64,000 bases of DNA from Anaerolineae bacterium (GTDB taxonomy: Bacteria > Chloroflexota > Anaerolineae > Promineifilales > Promineifilaceae): positions 359,089-423,088 of the forward strand of contig JAHDWK010000001.1 in assembly GCA_023382655.1 (NCBI GenBank), in the 5' to 3' direction. Position numbers and translations under genes: made by a program. Within the stretch, counting starts at the first letter, position 1; every line of letters starts with the position of its first letter. The notes beneath the pieces were generated by a model. It saw only the letters and a list, made by a program, of their open reading frames with translations, was not told where the DNA came from and searched no databases. Positions 8,908-15,989 of the stretch are shown here, in pieces.

Positions 8908-9135
8908 ATGACCAAAGTCTCGGTGACAAACTTTAGAAAACATCTATTTGACTATTTAGACAGAGCGGCTGGCGGTGAGATCATTGTGATCCAACGTAAC
9001 AATCAGGAAGTAGCCCGTCTGATCCCAGTTGTGCAGAGTGATTGGCGGGAAAATATGAAGATCACACCGGAACTTCTGGTTTCACCTGAAGAACTTATAA
9101 AGCCACTTGACGATATCTGGGAGGAGTACGTGTGA
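8908..9135 (+). CDS. Phd/YefM-family antitoxin
   Basis: 75 residues beginning MTKVSVTNFRKHLFDYLDRA, the typical prevent-host-death N-terminus, followed by GEIIVIQRNNQEVARLIPV. The N-terminal fold binds DNA and the C-terminal tail neutralises the toxin. ATG 8908 matches the family start better than the in-frame ATG at 8884. Its stop overlaps the GTG start of the PIN toxin by 4 bp, which indicates translational coupling. Base composition is visibly more AT-rich than in the neighbours, consistent with horizontal gain. Confidence 0.9.
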   Translation: MTKVSVTNFRKHLFDYLDRAAGGEIIVIQRNNQEVARLIPVVQSDWRENMKITPELLVSPEELIKPLDDIWEEYV

Positions 9136-9530
9136 CCCAAGATGCTTATTTGTTCGACACACACGCACTCATTTTCTGGGCGAACAAAACCTCAGTATCG
9201 GCGGAGTTCATTAAATTTTTCGATAACCAGGCACAACAAGGCGTTTTACACGTCTCTTCACTTACCTTTTGGGAAATCGCTTTTTTAGTACAGAAAGGCA
9301 GATTAGCCATCCCGGACATACATGCCTGGAAAAATGAACTCTTTAGCCAGACAAATATCCAACTGATTAACCCCTCCGCCACAGAAATGATTGACTCAAC
9401 ATTGCTGCCACCCCATCATAAAGACCCCTTTGACCGCTTATTGCTCGCCCAGGCAAAGCACAACAACCTGATTCTGGTAACGCATGATCAAATAATGCAG
9501 GCTTATACCGTTCCCCAAATCTGGATGTAA
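9132..9530 (+). CDS. PIN-domain toxin (VapC-like ribonuclease)
   Basis: 132 residues. PIN-domain features: LFDTHALIFW at the N-terminus with the first acidic residue, SSLTFWEIAFL in the centre and DPFDRLLLAQAKHNNLILVTHD near the C-terminus with the remaining acidic residues. It is a predicted Mg-dependent RNase, probably cutting tRNA or rRNA, held inactive by the upstream antitoxin. The start codon is GTG, overlapping the antitoxin stop. Confidence 0.92.
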   Translation: MTQDAYLFDTHALIFWANKTSVSAEFIKFFDNQAQQGVLHVSSLTFWEIAFLVQKGRLAIPDIHAWKNELFSQTNIQLINPSATEMIDSTLLPPHHKDPFDRLLLAQAKHNNLILVTHDQIMQAYTVPQIWM

Positions 9531-9538
9531 ACCAAATC

Positions 9539-9892
9539 ATGATCACCGTACACATCAAATCCATTTACCTTGAACCATCCCCGGATGACGGTTTTCGGGT
9601 GCTAGTAGACCGGCAATTAGCGCCGGGACTGACGCAAGAATCGGCGCGCATTGACCTGTGGTTGGGTGAAATTGCCCCCAGCCCGCGCCTGCAAAAGTGG
9701 TTCCGCAATGACCGGGAGAAGTGGGACGAATTTGTGGAAAGCTATTACCGCGAGTTGGATGACAACAGCACGGCCGTGACCCGCCTCTTCCAACAAGCCG
9801 CTGGTGACCACATCACCCTGCTCTTCACCGCCAAAGACGCCCGCTACAACACGGCCGTTGCCTTGAAACGTTATCTTGAGGGGGAGGAGTAA
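9539..9892 (+). CDS. DUF488 family protein
   Basis: 117 residues matching the DUF488 pattern: RVLVDRQLAPGLTQE, DLWLGEIAPSPRLQKWF and a C-terminal LLFTAKDARYNTAVALKRYL. Function is unknown. Typical members have an LWPRG segment after VDR; here it reads QLAPG, so that conserved Trp-Pro-Arg is lost. It begins 8 bp after the toxin gene and may be read from the same promoter. Confidence 0.85.
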   Translation: MITVHIKSIYLEPSPDDGFRVLVDRQLAPGLTQESARIDLWLGEIAPSPRLQKWFRNDREKWDEFVESYYRELDDNSTAVTRLFQQAAGDHITLLFTAKDARYNTAVALKRYLEGEE

Positions 9893-9895
9893 TAT

Positions 9896-9970
9896 CTGCG
9901 AAGAACGCGAAGCAGCGCGAATAAGAACAAAGAATAATTCGTGCCATTCGTATCATTCGTGGCCTTTTGC
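9896..9970. repeat. dispersed GCGAAG...ATTCGTGGC intergenic repeat, copy 2
   Basis: GCGAAGAACGCGAAGCAGCG at the left and TCGTATCATTCGTGGCC at the right match the leader of trpA in order and spacing. It sits immediately upstream of the HAD start at 9971. Confidence 0.5.
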
Positions 9971-10600
9971 ATGAACGCCAGAACAAACCGAAACCAATAC
10001 GCTGTCATTTTTGATATTGGTGGGGTGCTGTACCAGATGCACAACACCGCAGCCCAACAGGCGCTGGAGGCTGCCTGGGGACTCGTGCCAGGCACACTGG
10101 ATAAAGCGGTGTTTGGCACGGCCGTAGCCCAACGTGCCATGATCGGCCAGGCCAACCGCCAGGAAATGTGGGCCGAAGCGCAGCGTCGCCTGTCCCTTGC
10201 CGACGCCGTCATGGCCCAGTTGCAGACGGTGATGCTGCCCGATGATGTCTGGGATACGGCGCTGCTGGAATTTGCCCAAAGTTTGCGCTCACGCTGCCAG
10301 ACGGCCGTACTCAGTGATGCCTGGGAAGGGGCCAGAGAAAGCGTCGCCGCCTATGTCCACGACGGGCTGTTTGACGCTATAGTCTTTTCCTACGAAGTGG
10401 GCGCATCAAAACCAGACCCACGCATGTACCAAGCAGTGCTGGCGCAGTTGCAAATTCACCCACATCAGGCCATGTTCATAGACGACCGCGCTCACAACGT
10501 AGCCGGGGCACAGGCGTTGGGTATCCATGCCGTGCAGTTTCAGAGCCGCGAACAGGTTATAACGGCCGTGTTAGATTGGCTTGATACCCGTAATCCGTAA
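9971..10600 (+). CDS. HAD superfamily hydrolase (subfamily IA)
   Basis: 209 residues from ATG 9971. Motif I is FDIGGVLY (nucleophile Asp), motif II AVLSDAWEG, motif III Lys in EVGASKPDPRMY, and motif IV MFIDDRAHNVAGAQALG. The GG in motif I in place of DG is typical of the YihX-like sugar-phosphatase branch; the substrate is unknown. The last residues (DTRNP and stop) are encoded by the start of a CGTAATCCGTAATCC repeat, so the C-terminus was probably reshaped by that repeat. Confidence 0.88.
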   Translation: MNARTNRNQYAVIFDIGGVLYQMHNTAAQQALEAAWGLVPGTLDKAVFGTAVAQRAMIGQANRQEMWAEAQRRLSLADAVMAQLQTVMLPDDVWDTALLEFAQSLRSRCQTAVLSDAWEGARESVAAYVHDGLFDAIVFSYEVGASKPDPRMYQAVLAQLQIHPHQAMFIDDRAHNVAGAQALGIHAVQFQSREQVITAVLDWLDTRNP

Positions 10601-10653
10601 TCCGTGAACCGTAAACCGATGACGGATAACGGGTTACGGATTACGGTTCACCC
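10585..10653. repeat. CGTAATCCG-type repeat between HAD and APH genes
   Basis: Direct copies of CGTAATCCGTAATCCGTGAA followed by the inverted form GGTTACGGATTACGGTTCA form a long imperfect hairpin. It supplies the stop codon of the HAD gene and runs up to the ATG of the APH gene. Other copies lie at 12750-12900, 25238-25269, 29242-29302, 36545-36585, 51246-51302 and 51490-51526. Confidence 0.8.
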
Positions 10654-11688
10654 ATGCAATTCAGCAAATTCTGCACAAGCGCCCAACAACGTTATCTTCC
10701 TCCCTTACTCGATTACCTGCACCAGACGCAGCCAGATCACCCGCACACCTGGCAGGATTGGGTTGTGGAGCGCATCTGGGGCGGCCAAAACAACCTGCTT
10801 TACCATGCCCGTCACGAGGATGAGGACGACGCTGTCGCTGTCAAATTTACGCAGCTGGATGAACGTCGCCGTGCCAGCCGCGAATTCCGCGCCTTGTGGG
10901 CGTTGCAAGAGGCAGGCCTGGAACTGGCTCCCGTACCCTATGGGCTGGTAGAAGGGCGGTATCACGGCCGTCAAGCCGTCATCCAATCCTGGCTCGATGG
11001 CCCCGTAACCCCCACGTCGCCACAGTCACCGGCCGAGTGGGCGCGGTTACTGGATCATGTGCTGGCGGTGCAGTCGGTACGGCCGTCAGACACACCTGCA
11101 CTGAGCGCAGCCGAAGTGGCCGTGTCCCTACCCCCTGCCACTCTGCGCGCTACCCATCCCCGCGAACTGCTGGCCTTTTTGCGGCAACGCGCCGCCGCCC
11201 TGCCACCTGACGCCACCATCGAGCCGGTCGCCACTTTGCTGGCCTGCCTGGAAAAACGGGAGTTCCGCGATGGGCCGACCCCATCGTTGGCGCTGCTGCA
11301 CTGTGACCCTAACCTGCGCAATTTTGTGCGACGGCCGTCCGGCTGGTTGGCGGTGGATTGGGAAAACAGCGGGTGGGGCGACCCGGCGCTGGAAATTGCC
11401 GACCTGATGGCTCATGCCGCTTACATGGATGTGCCAATGGCAACCTGGGAATGGGTGGTGCAGCAGGTGGCAGAACGATGGGGAGATGACACGGCCGTGA
11501 CCCGCATCTGGGCCTATTACCCGCTCCTCCTCACCTTCTGGGTGGTCATTTTCACCCAAAGCATGTACGAATTAACACATGGTCTGCCTAATAACCGCCT
11601 GGCTCCCCGCCCCCCCGATTGGGCCGAAACGCTGCCGCCAAAGTATGATCATTACCTGCAAATTGCCGGTAACTGGGTAATTGAGTAA
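10654..11688 (+). CDS. aminoglycoside phosphotransferase (APH)-family kinase
   Basis: 344 residues with the APH/choline-kinase fold: a lysine in DDAVAVKFTQLDE, the catalytic-loop motif LLHCDPNLRNFV (HxDxxxxN) and the metal-binding LAVDWENSGWGDPALEIADLM. It phosphorylates an unknown small molecule; drug resistance should not be assumed. Around residue 147 the stretch DTPALSAAEVAV comes from a 24-bp insert within a would-be ACGGCCGT octamer (DTAV). The stop codon lies inside an inverted repeat shared with the convergent ligase gene. Confidence 0.88.
   Translation: MQFSKFCTSAQQRYLPPLLDYLHQTQPDHPHTWQDWVVERIWGGQNNLLYHARHEDEDDAVAVKFTQLDERRRASREFRALWALQEAGLELAPVPYGLVEGRYHGRQAVIQSWLDGPVTPTSPQSPAEWARLLDHVLAVQSVRPSDTPALSAAEVAVSLPPATLRATHPRELLAFLRQRAAALPPDATIEPVATLLACLEKREFRDGPTPSLALLHCDPNLRNFVRRPSGWLAVDWENSGWGDPALEIADLMAHAAYMDVPMATWEWVVQQVAERWGDDTAVTRIWAYYPLLLTFWVVIFTQSMYELTHGLPNNRLAPRPPDWAETLPPKYDHYLQIAGNWVIE
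11092..11123. repeat. 24-bp insert splitting an ACGGCCGT octamer, copy 1
   Basis: AC (11092-11093) and GGCCGT (11118-11123) flank 24 bp with a CACTGAGCGCAGCCGAAGT core. Deletion would give the very common context GACACGGCCGTGTCC (DTAVS). The minus-strand copy at 13368-13399 is inserted at the same point, with the same length and 21 of 24 identical bases. Confidence 0.82.
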
Positions 11689-11726
11689 TTAAGTAATTGG
11701 CGCCTCAATTACCCAATTACTCAATT
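11679..11726. terminator. inverted repeat holding both stop codons of convergent genes
   Basis: Arms 11679-11699 and 11706-11726 (21 nt each) match at 19 of 21 positions around a 6-base loop. The AATTACTCAATT-type units are repetitive. The APH stop (11686-11688) lies in the left arm and the ligase stop (11717-11719) in the right arm. It probably acts as a bidirectional terminator. Confidence 0.75.
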
Positions 11727-14700
11727 AATTCTTCATCCAGCCACACGGCCGTGCCCAACAGTAGATAAAACACAAAGGCCAGGTCTACCAGGAAAAAGCT
11801 GTGGTCTACCAGACCATGCACCACCATATCCACAAACGCCGCGCCAATGCCCACCCACAGTGGCAGCCAGAGGCGCGATACTCGCTTCCGGCTGCGCCAC
11901 AAATTCACTGGCAGCATTCCCAGCATCCACAACCCTGTTGTCAACCCCAACAGCCCCAACCGCGTACCAAAATCGAGGAAGAGGTTGTGCGGATGGCTCA
12001 AGTTCGGGTCGCGCCAGGCCGCGTCAAAGATGTAACGGCCGCGATACGCATACAAAAAGTTATCCAGCCCCACGCCCAAGAGCGGATGGTCGGCAATCAT
12101 GTTCACGCTGGCCCGCCACAGATTCAGCCGGAACAGCCCGGTCTCGCCAAACAGCCCCAACCGCCCCGTCAATGCCGGGACGCTTTGAATAACTGCCAGC
12201 CCAACTACCCCCAACAAGCCAAATGCGATGAGCCAGGGCCACGTTTTACGGCCGTGTACCCTTTGCCACTGCCAGAACACAAACAAAAACGCCGCCGGTA
12301 TGCCCAAGAACAGTGCCCCTTTGCTAAAAGTCAGCAACACCGCCAACCCGATGGGCAGCAGCGCCGCCGTATATAGCCAACGACGACGGCCGTTTTCCAC
12401 AGTGCCCAGTAACGCCATCGCCGCCAAAACCGGCAGCACCCGCCCCAAAAATAAGCCGACGTTATTGGGTGAACCGTAAAACGCCCGAATACGCAGCAGG
12501 CCACCTTCGGCCGTGATCAGGCTGTCGCGGTCAAAACCATACTGCCACAGCCCGACCAGTGCTACTACCAACCCACCCAACACAAAGGCGTCCCAAATCG
12601 TCCACAGTTCGCTGGCAGACGGCCGTGTCCCCCGCAGCACCACATAAAACAGCACCGGCCCCAAAATCACCATGCGCCACTCATTGGTGGCTACGTCCAG
12701 CCGCTCCGTGAAAAATAGGGAGGCGGTGGCGAGGAGGAAGAAGGTGAGGACGGCGAAATCGGTAATCCGTAATCGGTAATCCGTTATCCGTAATTCGTTA
12801 TCCGTAATTCGTAATCCGTAATCGGACTTCGGGTTCTGGGCTGCGGATAAGGCGTGGCTTTTACGGATAACGGCATACGAAATACGGTTTACGGCAAACG
12901 CGGCGTAGGTGACGAACATGAAGATTTCCACGGGGGAGAAGCGGTAGGTGAAGAGGGGTTTGAGGACGGGGTAGGTGTAGAAGGGGAAACAGAGGGCCAC
13001 CAGCGCCAGCCCCCAGGCCGGGCGGAAGGCGATGAGGATGAAGAGGGCGATCAGGGCCAGCGCCATGAGCAAAAAGGCGGGCGATACGTAAAAAATGGCG
13101 GCGGCAGTGGCCGTCAGCGCCAGTTGGCCGCCATCGCCCAACCGCCGATAGATGCTGCCGACCTGTTCGCCCCAGGTGAGCCAGGCGCCAATGCCCACTA
13201 GCACGGCCGTACCCCACGTCAGCGCCAGTTGCCAGCCATCATCCAGCCGCCGATAGCGGGTGCGGGTCTGGCGGAACCAGCCCGGCCAATCCGCTTTGCG
13301 GCTGGTGATGATGGACAGGATGAGGCTGAAAACGGCCGTGCCCGCCAACAACCATCGCGCCAGGGTCACGGCCCCTTCGGCTACGCTCAGTGCAGGCGTG
13401 TCCGGCGGATGATAGGCCATGCTAAAACCATTGAGCGCCCACTGATCCCACCCCCGCGAGGCTACCACTTCCAGCGTGTGCAGGCGCGGCTCCAACCCGG
13501 TAGCCACCAGTTCGGTGGTCAGGTAATCCTCGGCCGGGTCGGCGGCGGTGAGGATGAGCGCAGCCCCGTGTTCGTCCTGAGGCAGGGCATTGGCCGGACG
13601 GCCGTCCACCGTCACATATAGCCGGGCGCGGAAATTGGCGCGGCGCACTCGCAACCCCACATCCGTGCCCCAAAAGGTGAATGTCACCCGGTCGCCCAAC
13701 AATTGCGCGTCCGGCTGCTGCCCAATGTCCGCACCAAATTCCGGTGAAAACTCCCAATTGCCCTCGTAAACCTGTGCCGGGTCGTCCGGGCTGGCAAAAT
13801 GAAAGCCAGGCCAGGCCACATCCGGATTTTGTTCAAGCAGGAAATGGGCGAGTTCGACGGCCGTTTCCCGTCCGGCAATACTAAATCCCCAGACCGGATC
13901 GTCCGGTTCGGCTTGCGGCTGCCAGTTTTCCAAGAACATCAGCCCCATCCAGGGCCATTCCTGCCGCGCCCGTTTCAGGCCGTCCAATGTGTATTCCGCC
14001 TGTTGCATTTCCGTCACCTCACCCCAGATGGAGGGTTGGCCTGCCCAATCAGGCGGCAGGGCATTCCAGCCCCAGTTACCCGCCCAAATCGCTTTACGGC
14101 CGTCGCCGTTGCGTTCCATCACTTCGCGCAGCAGGATGGCGCGGTTGAAGTTGGTCAGGCTGATGTCGGTATCGCGGTTAGTGGGCGGGGTGGCGAAACC
14201 ATATGGCTTGGCAGCAACCACATCGAAGGCGTCGGCCGCGCCTTCTTCGTACAACTGCTGCAAAAAGAGGGGGTCGGCCAGGTTTTGTGGGCCGGTTTCT
14301 ACAGTGGGGGCCAGCGGTGCGGCCACGATGACGGCATCGCCGTCGGCAGCGCGGATGGCGTGGGCGGCAGCGTTGAGCAAGGCGGCGTAGGCGGCGGGAT
14401 TGACCGGCTGGTTGCCCCAGTGGGTGGTCAGATTTGGCTCGTCCCAGATGATGTAATGCTGTATTTGATCGCCATAGCGGGTGGCAAATTCACCGGCCCA
14501 GGCGGCAAAGTCGGCGATGGGCGGCGGGGCGAAGTTGTTTTGCGGATCGCCGTCGAGCAGAGGGACGAGAGTGAGGGAGTGTCGGGCTACGGCCGTGACC
14601 AGCCGATCCGCCTCTGCCCAATCAAAATCCGCGCTGTAGTAAAACGGCTGCTTGATATACCGGACGCCCAGGCTGGCAATGTGCGCCAGTTGGGCATCCA

Positions 14701-14899
14701 GTTCGGCGTCGTCATACTGGTTCAGGTAGACGTTGAGGCCGGGTGTAACCCCGGCATGGGCAGTGGGTTCGGGCAGGCCGGGTGGGATGCCGCGTGTCAG
14801 ATATGCCTGCCGCGCCCGGAGCGCGCCCAGACCCAGCAGCGCCAACGCCGCCAGCGCCAACAATAAAATGGTCAGGATGCGTGCTTGTTTGATAGCCAT
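11717..14899 (-). CDS. glycoside-hydrolase-like domain fused to O-antigen ligase-like membrane domain
   Basis: 1060 residues. A signal-anchor helix (1-28) leads into a clan-A-like TIM-barrel domain (about 45-370) with HYIIWDEPNLTTHWG near residue 153, where the Glu fits the acid/base position, and LMFLENWQP near 325 as the possible nucleophile. A beta-rich segment follows (about 370-490), then some ten to twelve membrane helices with an O-antigen ligase/Wzy_C core (RIRAFYGSPNNVG, HPLLGVGLDNFLYAYRGRY, SHPHNLFLDFGTRLG). It may process or ligate surface polysaccharide. In-frame inserts: a 24-bp element near residue 505 and a CGTAATCC repeat at about 666-715 (LRITDNELRITDYRLRITD). Confidence 0.85.
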   Translation of the reverse strand: MAIKQARILTILLLALAALALLGLGALRARQAYLTRGIPPGLPEPTAHAGVTPGLNVYLNQYDDAELDAQLAHIASLGVRYIKQPFYYSADFDWAEADRLVTAVARHSLTLVPLLDGDPQNNFAPPPIADFAAWAGEFATRYGDQIQHYIIWDEPNLTTHWGNQPVNPAAYAALLNAAAHAIRAADGDAVIVAAPLAPTVETGPQNLADPLFLQQLYEEGAADAFDVVAAKPYGFATPPTNRDTDISLTNFNRAILLREVMERNGDGRKAIWAGNWGWNALPPDWAGQPSIWGEVTEMQQAEYTLDGLKRARQEWPWMGLMFLENWQPQAEPDDPVWGFSIAGRETAVELAHFLLEQNPDVAWPGFHFASPDDPAQVYEGNWEFSPEFGADIGQQPDAQLLGDRVTFTFWGTDVGLRVRRANFRARLYVTVDGRPANALPQDEHGAALILTAADPAEDYLTTELVATGLEPRLHTLEVVASRGWDQWALNGFSMAYHPPDTPALSVAEGAVTLARWLLAGTAVFSLILSIITSRKADWPGWFRQTRTRYRRLDDGWQLALTWGTAVLVGIGAWLTWGEQVGSIYRRLGDGGQLALTATAAAIFYVSPAFLLMALALIALFILIAFRPAWGLALVALCFPFYTYPVLKPLFTYRFSPVEIFMFVTYAAFAVNRISYAVIRKSHALSAAQNPKSDYGLRITDNELRITDYRLRITDFAVLTFFLLATASLFFTERLDVATNEWRMVILGPVLFYVVLRGTRPSASELWTIWDAFVLGGLVVALVGLWQYGFDRDSLITAEGGLLRIRAFYGSPNNVGLFLGRVLPVLAAMALLGTVENGRRRWLYTAALLPIGLAVLLTFSKGALFLGIPAAFLFVFWQWQRVHGRKTWPWLIAFGLLGVVGLAVIQSVPALTGRLGLFGETGLFRLNLWRASVNMIADHPLLGVGLDNFLYAYRGRYIFDAAWRDPNLSHPHNLFLDFGTRLGLLGLTTGLWMLGMLPVNLWRSRKRVSRLWLPLWVGIGAAFVDMVVHGLVDHSFFLVDLAFVFYLLLGTAVWLDEELIE
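12750..12900. repeat. CGTAATCC repeat array inside the O-antigen ligase gene
   Basis: At least five near-tandem copies of (G/T)TAATCCGTAAT-type units. Read on the minus strand they give YGLRITDNELRITDYRLRI. The same unit occurs between genes at six or more places in the window, which argues that it is a dispersed repeat that entered this reading frame. Confidence 0.85.
13368..13399. repeat. 24-bp insert splitting an ACGGCCGT octamer, copy 2 (inverted)
   Basis: On the plus strand ACGGCC (13368-13373) and GT (13398-13399) flank 24 bp containing CTTCGGCTACGCTCAGTGCA. On the coding (minus) strand this is AC-24-GGCCGT, the same arrangement as at 11092-11123. It encodes PALSVAEG inside DTAV. Confidence 0.82.
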
Positions 14900-14987
14900 A
14901 GGCCGTTATTCTAGGCCAATTGGCGGCAGGCGAAAAACGACGCTTTGCCTATGAGTGGCGGTTGGGGGAGGGGGTACGGCCGTGTGC

Positions 14988-14993
14988 TATAAT
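14988..14993 (+). promoter_or_regulatory. extended -10 element upstream of DUF4058 gene
   Basis: TGCTATAAT (14985-14993) forms a consensus extended -10, directly downstream of an ACGGCCGTG octamer. No good -35 is visible. The remaining leader to 15095 holds a GGCGATTTGGCAAATCGC hairpin (15054-15071) of the GTAGGGCGATTT repeat family. Confidence 0.5.
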
Positions 14994-15095
14994 TGACCGC
15001 AATCAACCTGTCCCTGAACATCGTGAAGTAATGGAGGGACGAGAGTCGTAAGGCGATTTGGCAAATCGCGCTACATTTCTACAGGAGCAAAGAAT

Positions 15096-15893
15096 ATGCC
15101 ATCACCATTTCCCGGCATGGATCCCTATCTGGAAGGTTCTGAGTGGCCCAGTGTTCACTCGAATTTGATTGAAGAAATGGCTCGCCAGTTAGCGCCCCAG
15201 TTGTTGCCCAAGTACGTGGTGCGTTCTGTGCGCCGGTTTGTGATGGATGTGCCGATGGATTTATCTATTATGCCGCAGACGGCCGTGCCAGACATTGGTG
15301 TCCTGAGTACACGTGAACCAGCCCCGGTTTATAGCGGTGAACTGTTGGCCGTTTCACCACCTCTTCAGATTCCCACGGTGATTCCAGAAAAAGTGCCGAT
15401 TACATCCCTGGAAATACGTGATGTGGCGGAACGGGAATTGATAACAGCGATTGAACTTCTATCACCGGCGAACAAGCGTGGCGAGGGATACCGGGAATAT
15501 AATGAGAAACGGGGACGCATCTTGCAGAGTCAAGCGCACCTTTTGGAAATTGACCTGCTTCGGAAAGGCCGACGACCGCCTATGCAACGGCCGTTACCGG
15601 AAATGCCTTACTTTGTCTTTCTTAGCCGCGTAGAAAAACGCCCCATTACCGATGTCTGGCCGATCCAGCTAAACGAACCATTGCCAACTATTCCTGTACC
15701 CCTTATGCCTGAAGACGATGATGTCACTATTGATTTGCAAGCCGCGTTGGCGACCATTTACGATATGTTTGGTTATGGGTATCTGATAGATTACACAAGG
15801 CCGCCGGAGATACCGTTAGAGGGAGAGACGGCCGTGTGGGCAAATGAACGTTTGCAACAGGCTGGCTTCAAAAGGATGAACACGCAGCCATAA
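15096..15893 (+). CDS. DUF4058 family protein
   Basis: 265 residues starting MPSPFPGMDPYLEGSEWPSVH, the hallmark of DUF4058, a family common in Chloroflexota, Cyanobacteria and Planctomycetes with no known function. Another conserved stretch is AIELLSPANKRGEGY, and the YxxKR/ILxxQAHLLEIDLLR pattern follows it; the fold has been compared to PD-(D/E)xK nucleases, but I cannot confirm catalytic residues. AGGAGCAAAGAAT precedes the ATG. It is followed by an unrelated lipoprotein gene. Confidence 0.88.
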   Translation: MPSPFPGMDPYLEGSEWPSVHSNLIEEMARQLAPQLLPKYVVRSVRRFVMDVPMDLSIMPQTAVPDIGVLSTREPAPVYSGELLAVSPPLQIPTVIPEKVPITSLEIRDVAERELITAIELLSPANKRGEGYREYNEKRGRILQSQAHLLEIDLLRKGRRPPMQRPLPEMPYFVFLSRVEKRPITDVWPIQLNEPLPTIPVPLMPEDDDVTIDLQAALATIYDMFGYGYLIDYTRPPEIPLEGETAVWANERLQQAGFKRMNTQP

Positions 15894-15922
15894 ACTACCA
15901 GGGCAGACCAGAGTTCCCCGGT

Positions 15923-15951
15923 TTTAGCGTGAGGGTACGGCCGTGTATAAT
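15923..15951 (+). promoter_or_regulatory. candidate promoter of the 15990 lipoprotein gene
   Basis: TTTAGC (15923-15928), 17 bp, TATAAT (15946-15951). The -10 box abuts an ACGGCCGTG octamer, as at 14988. The gene begins 39 bp downstream. Confidence 0.45.
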
Positions 15952-15989
15952 CCGGTAACTTTTGATGGATTTACACGTGGAGGGAGGTT

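Noticed and set aside
10654..11688. Aminoglycoside-resistance gene
   Set aside because: The APH fold covers many small-molecule kinases, and nothing in the neighbourhood points to resistance.
13799..14866. Long plus-strand frame opposite the O-antigen ligase fusion
   Set aside because: It is the antisense shadow of a gene with clear domains; its sequence shows no family motif and no ribosome site.
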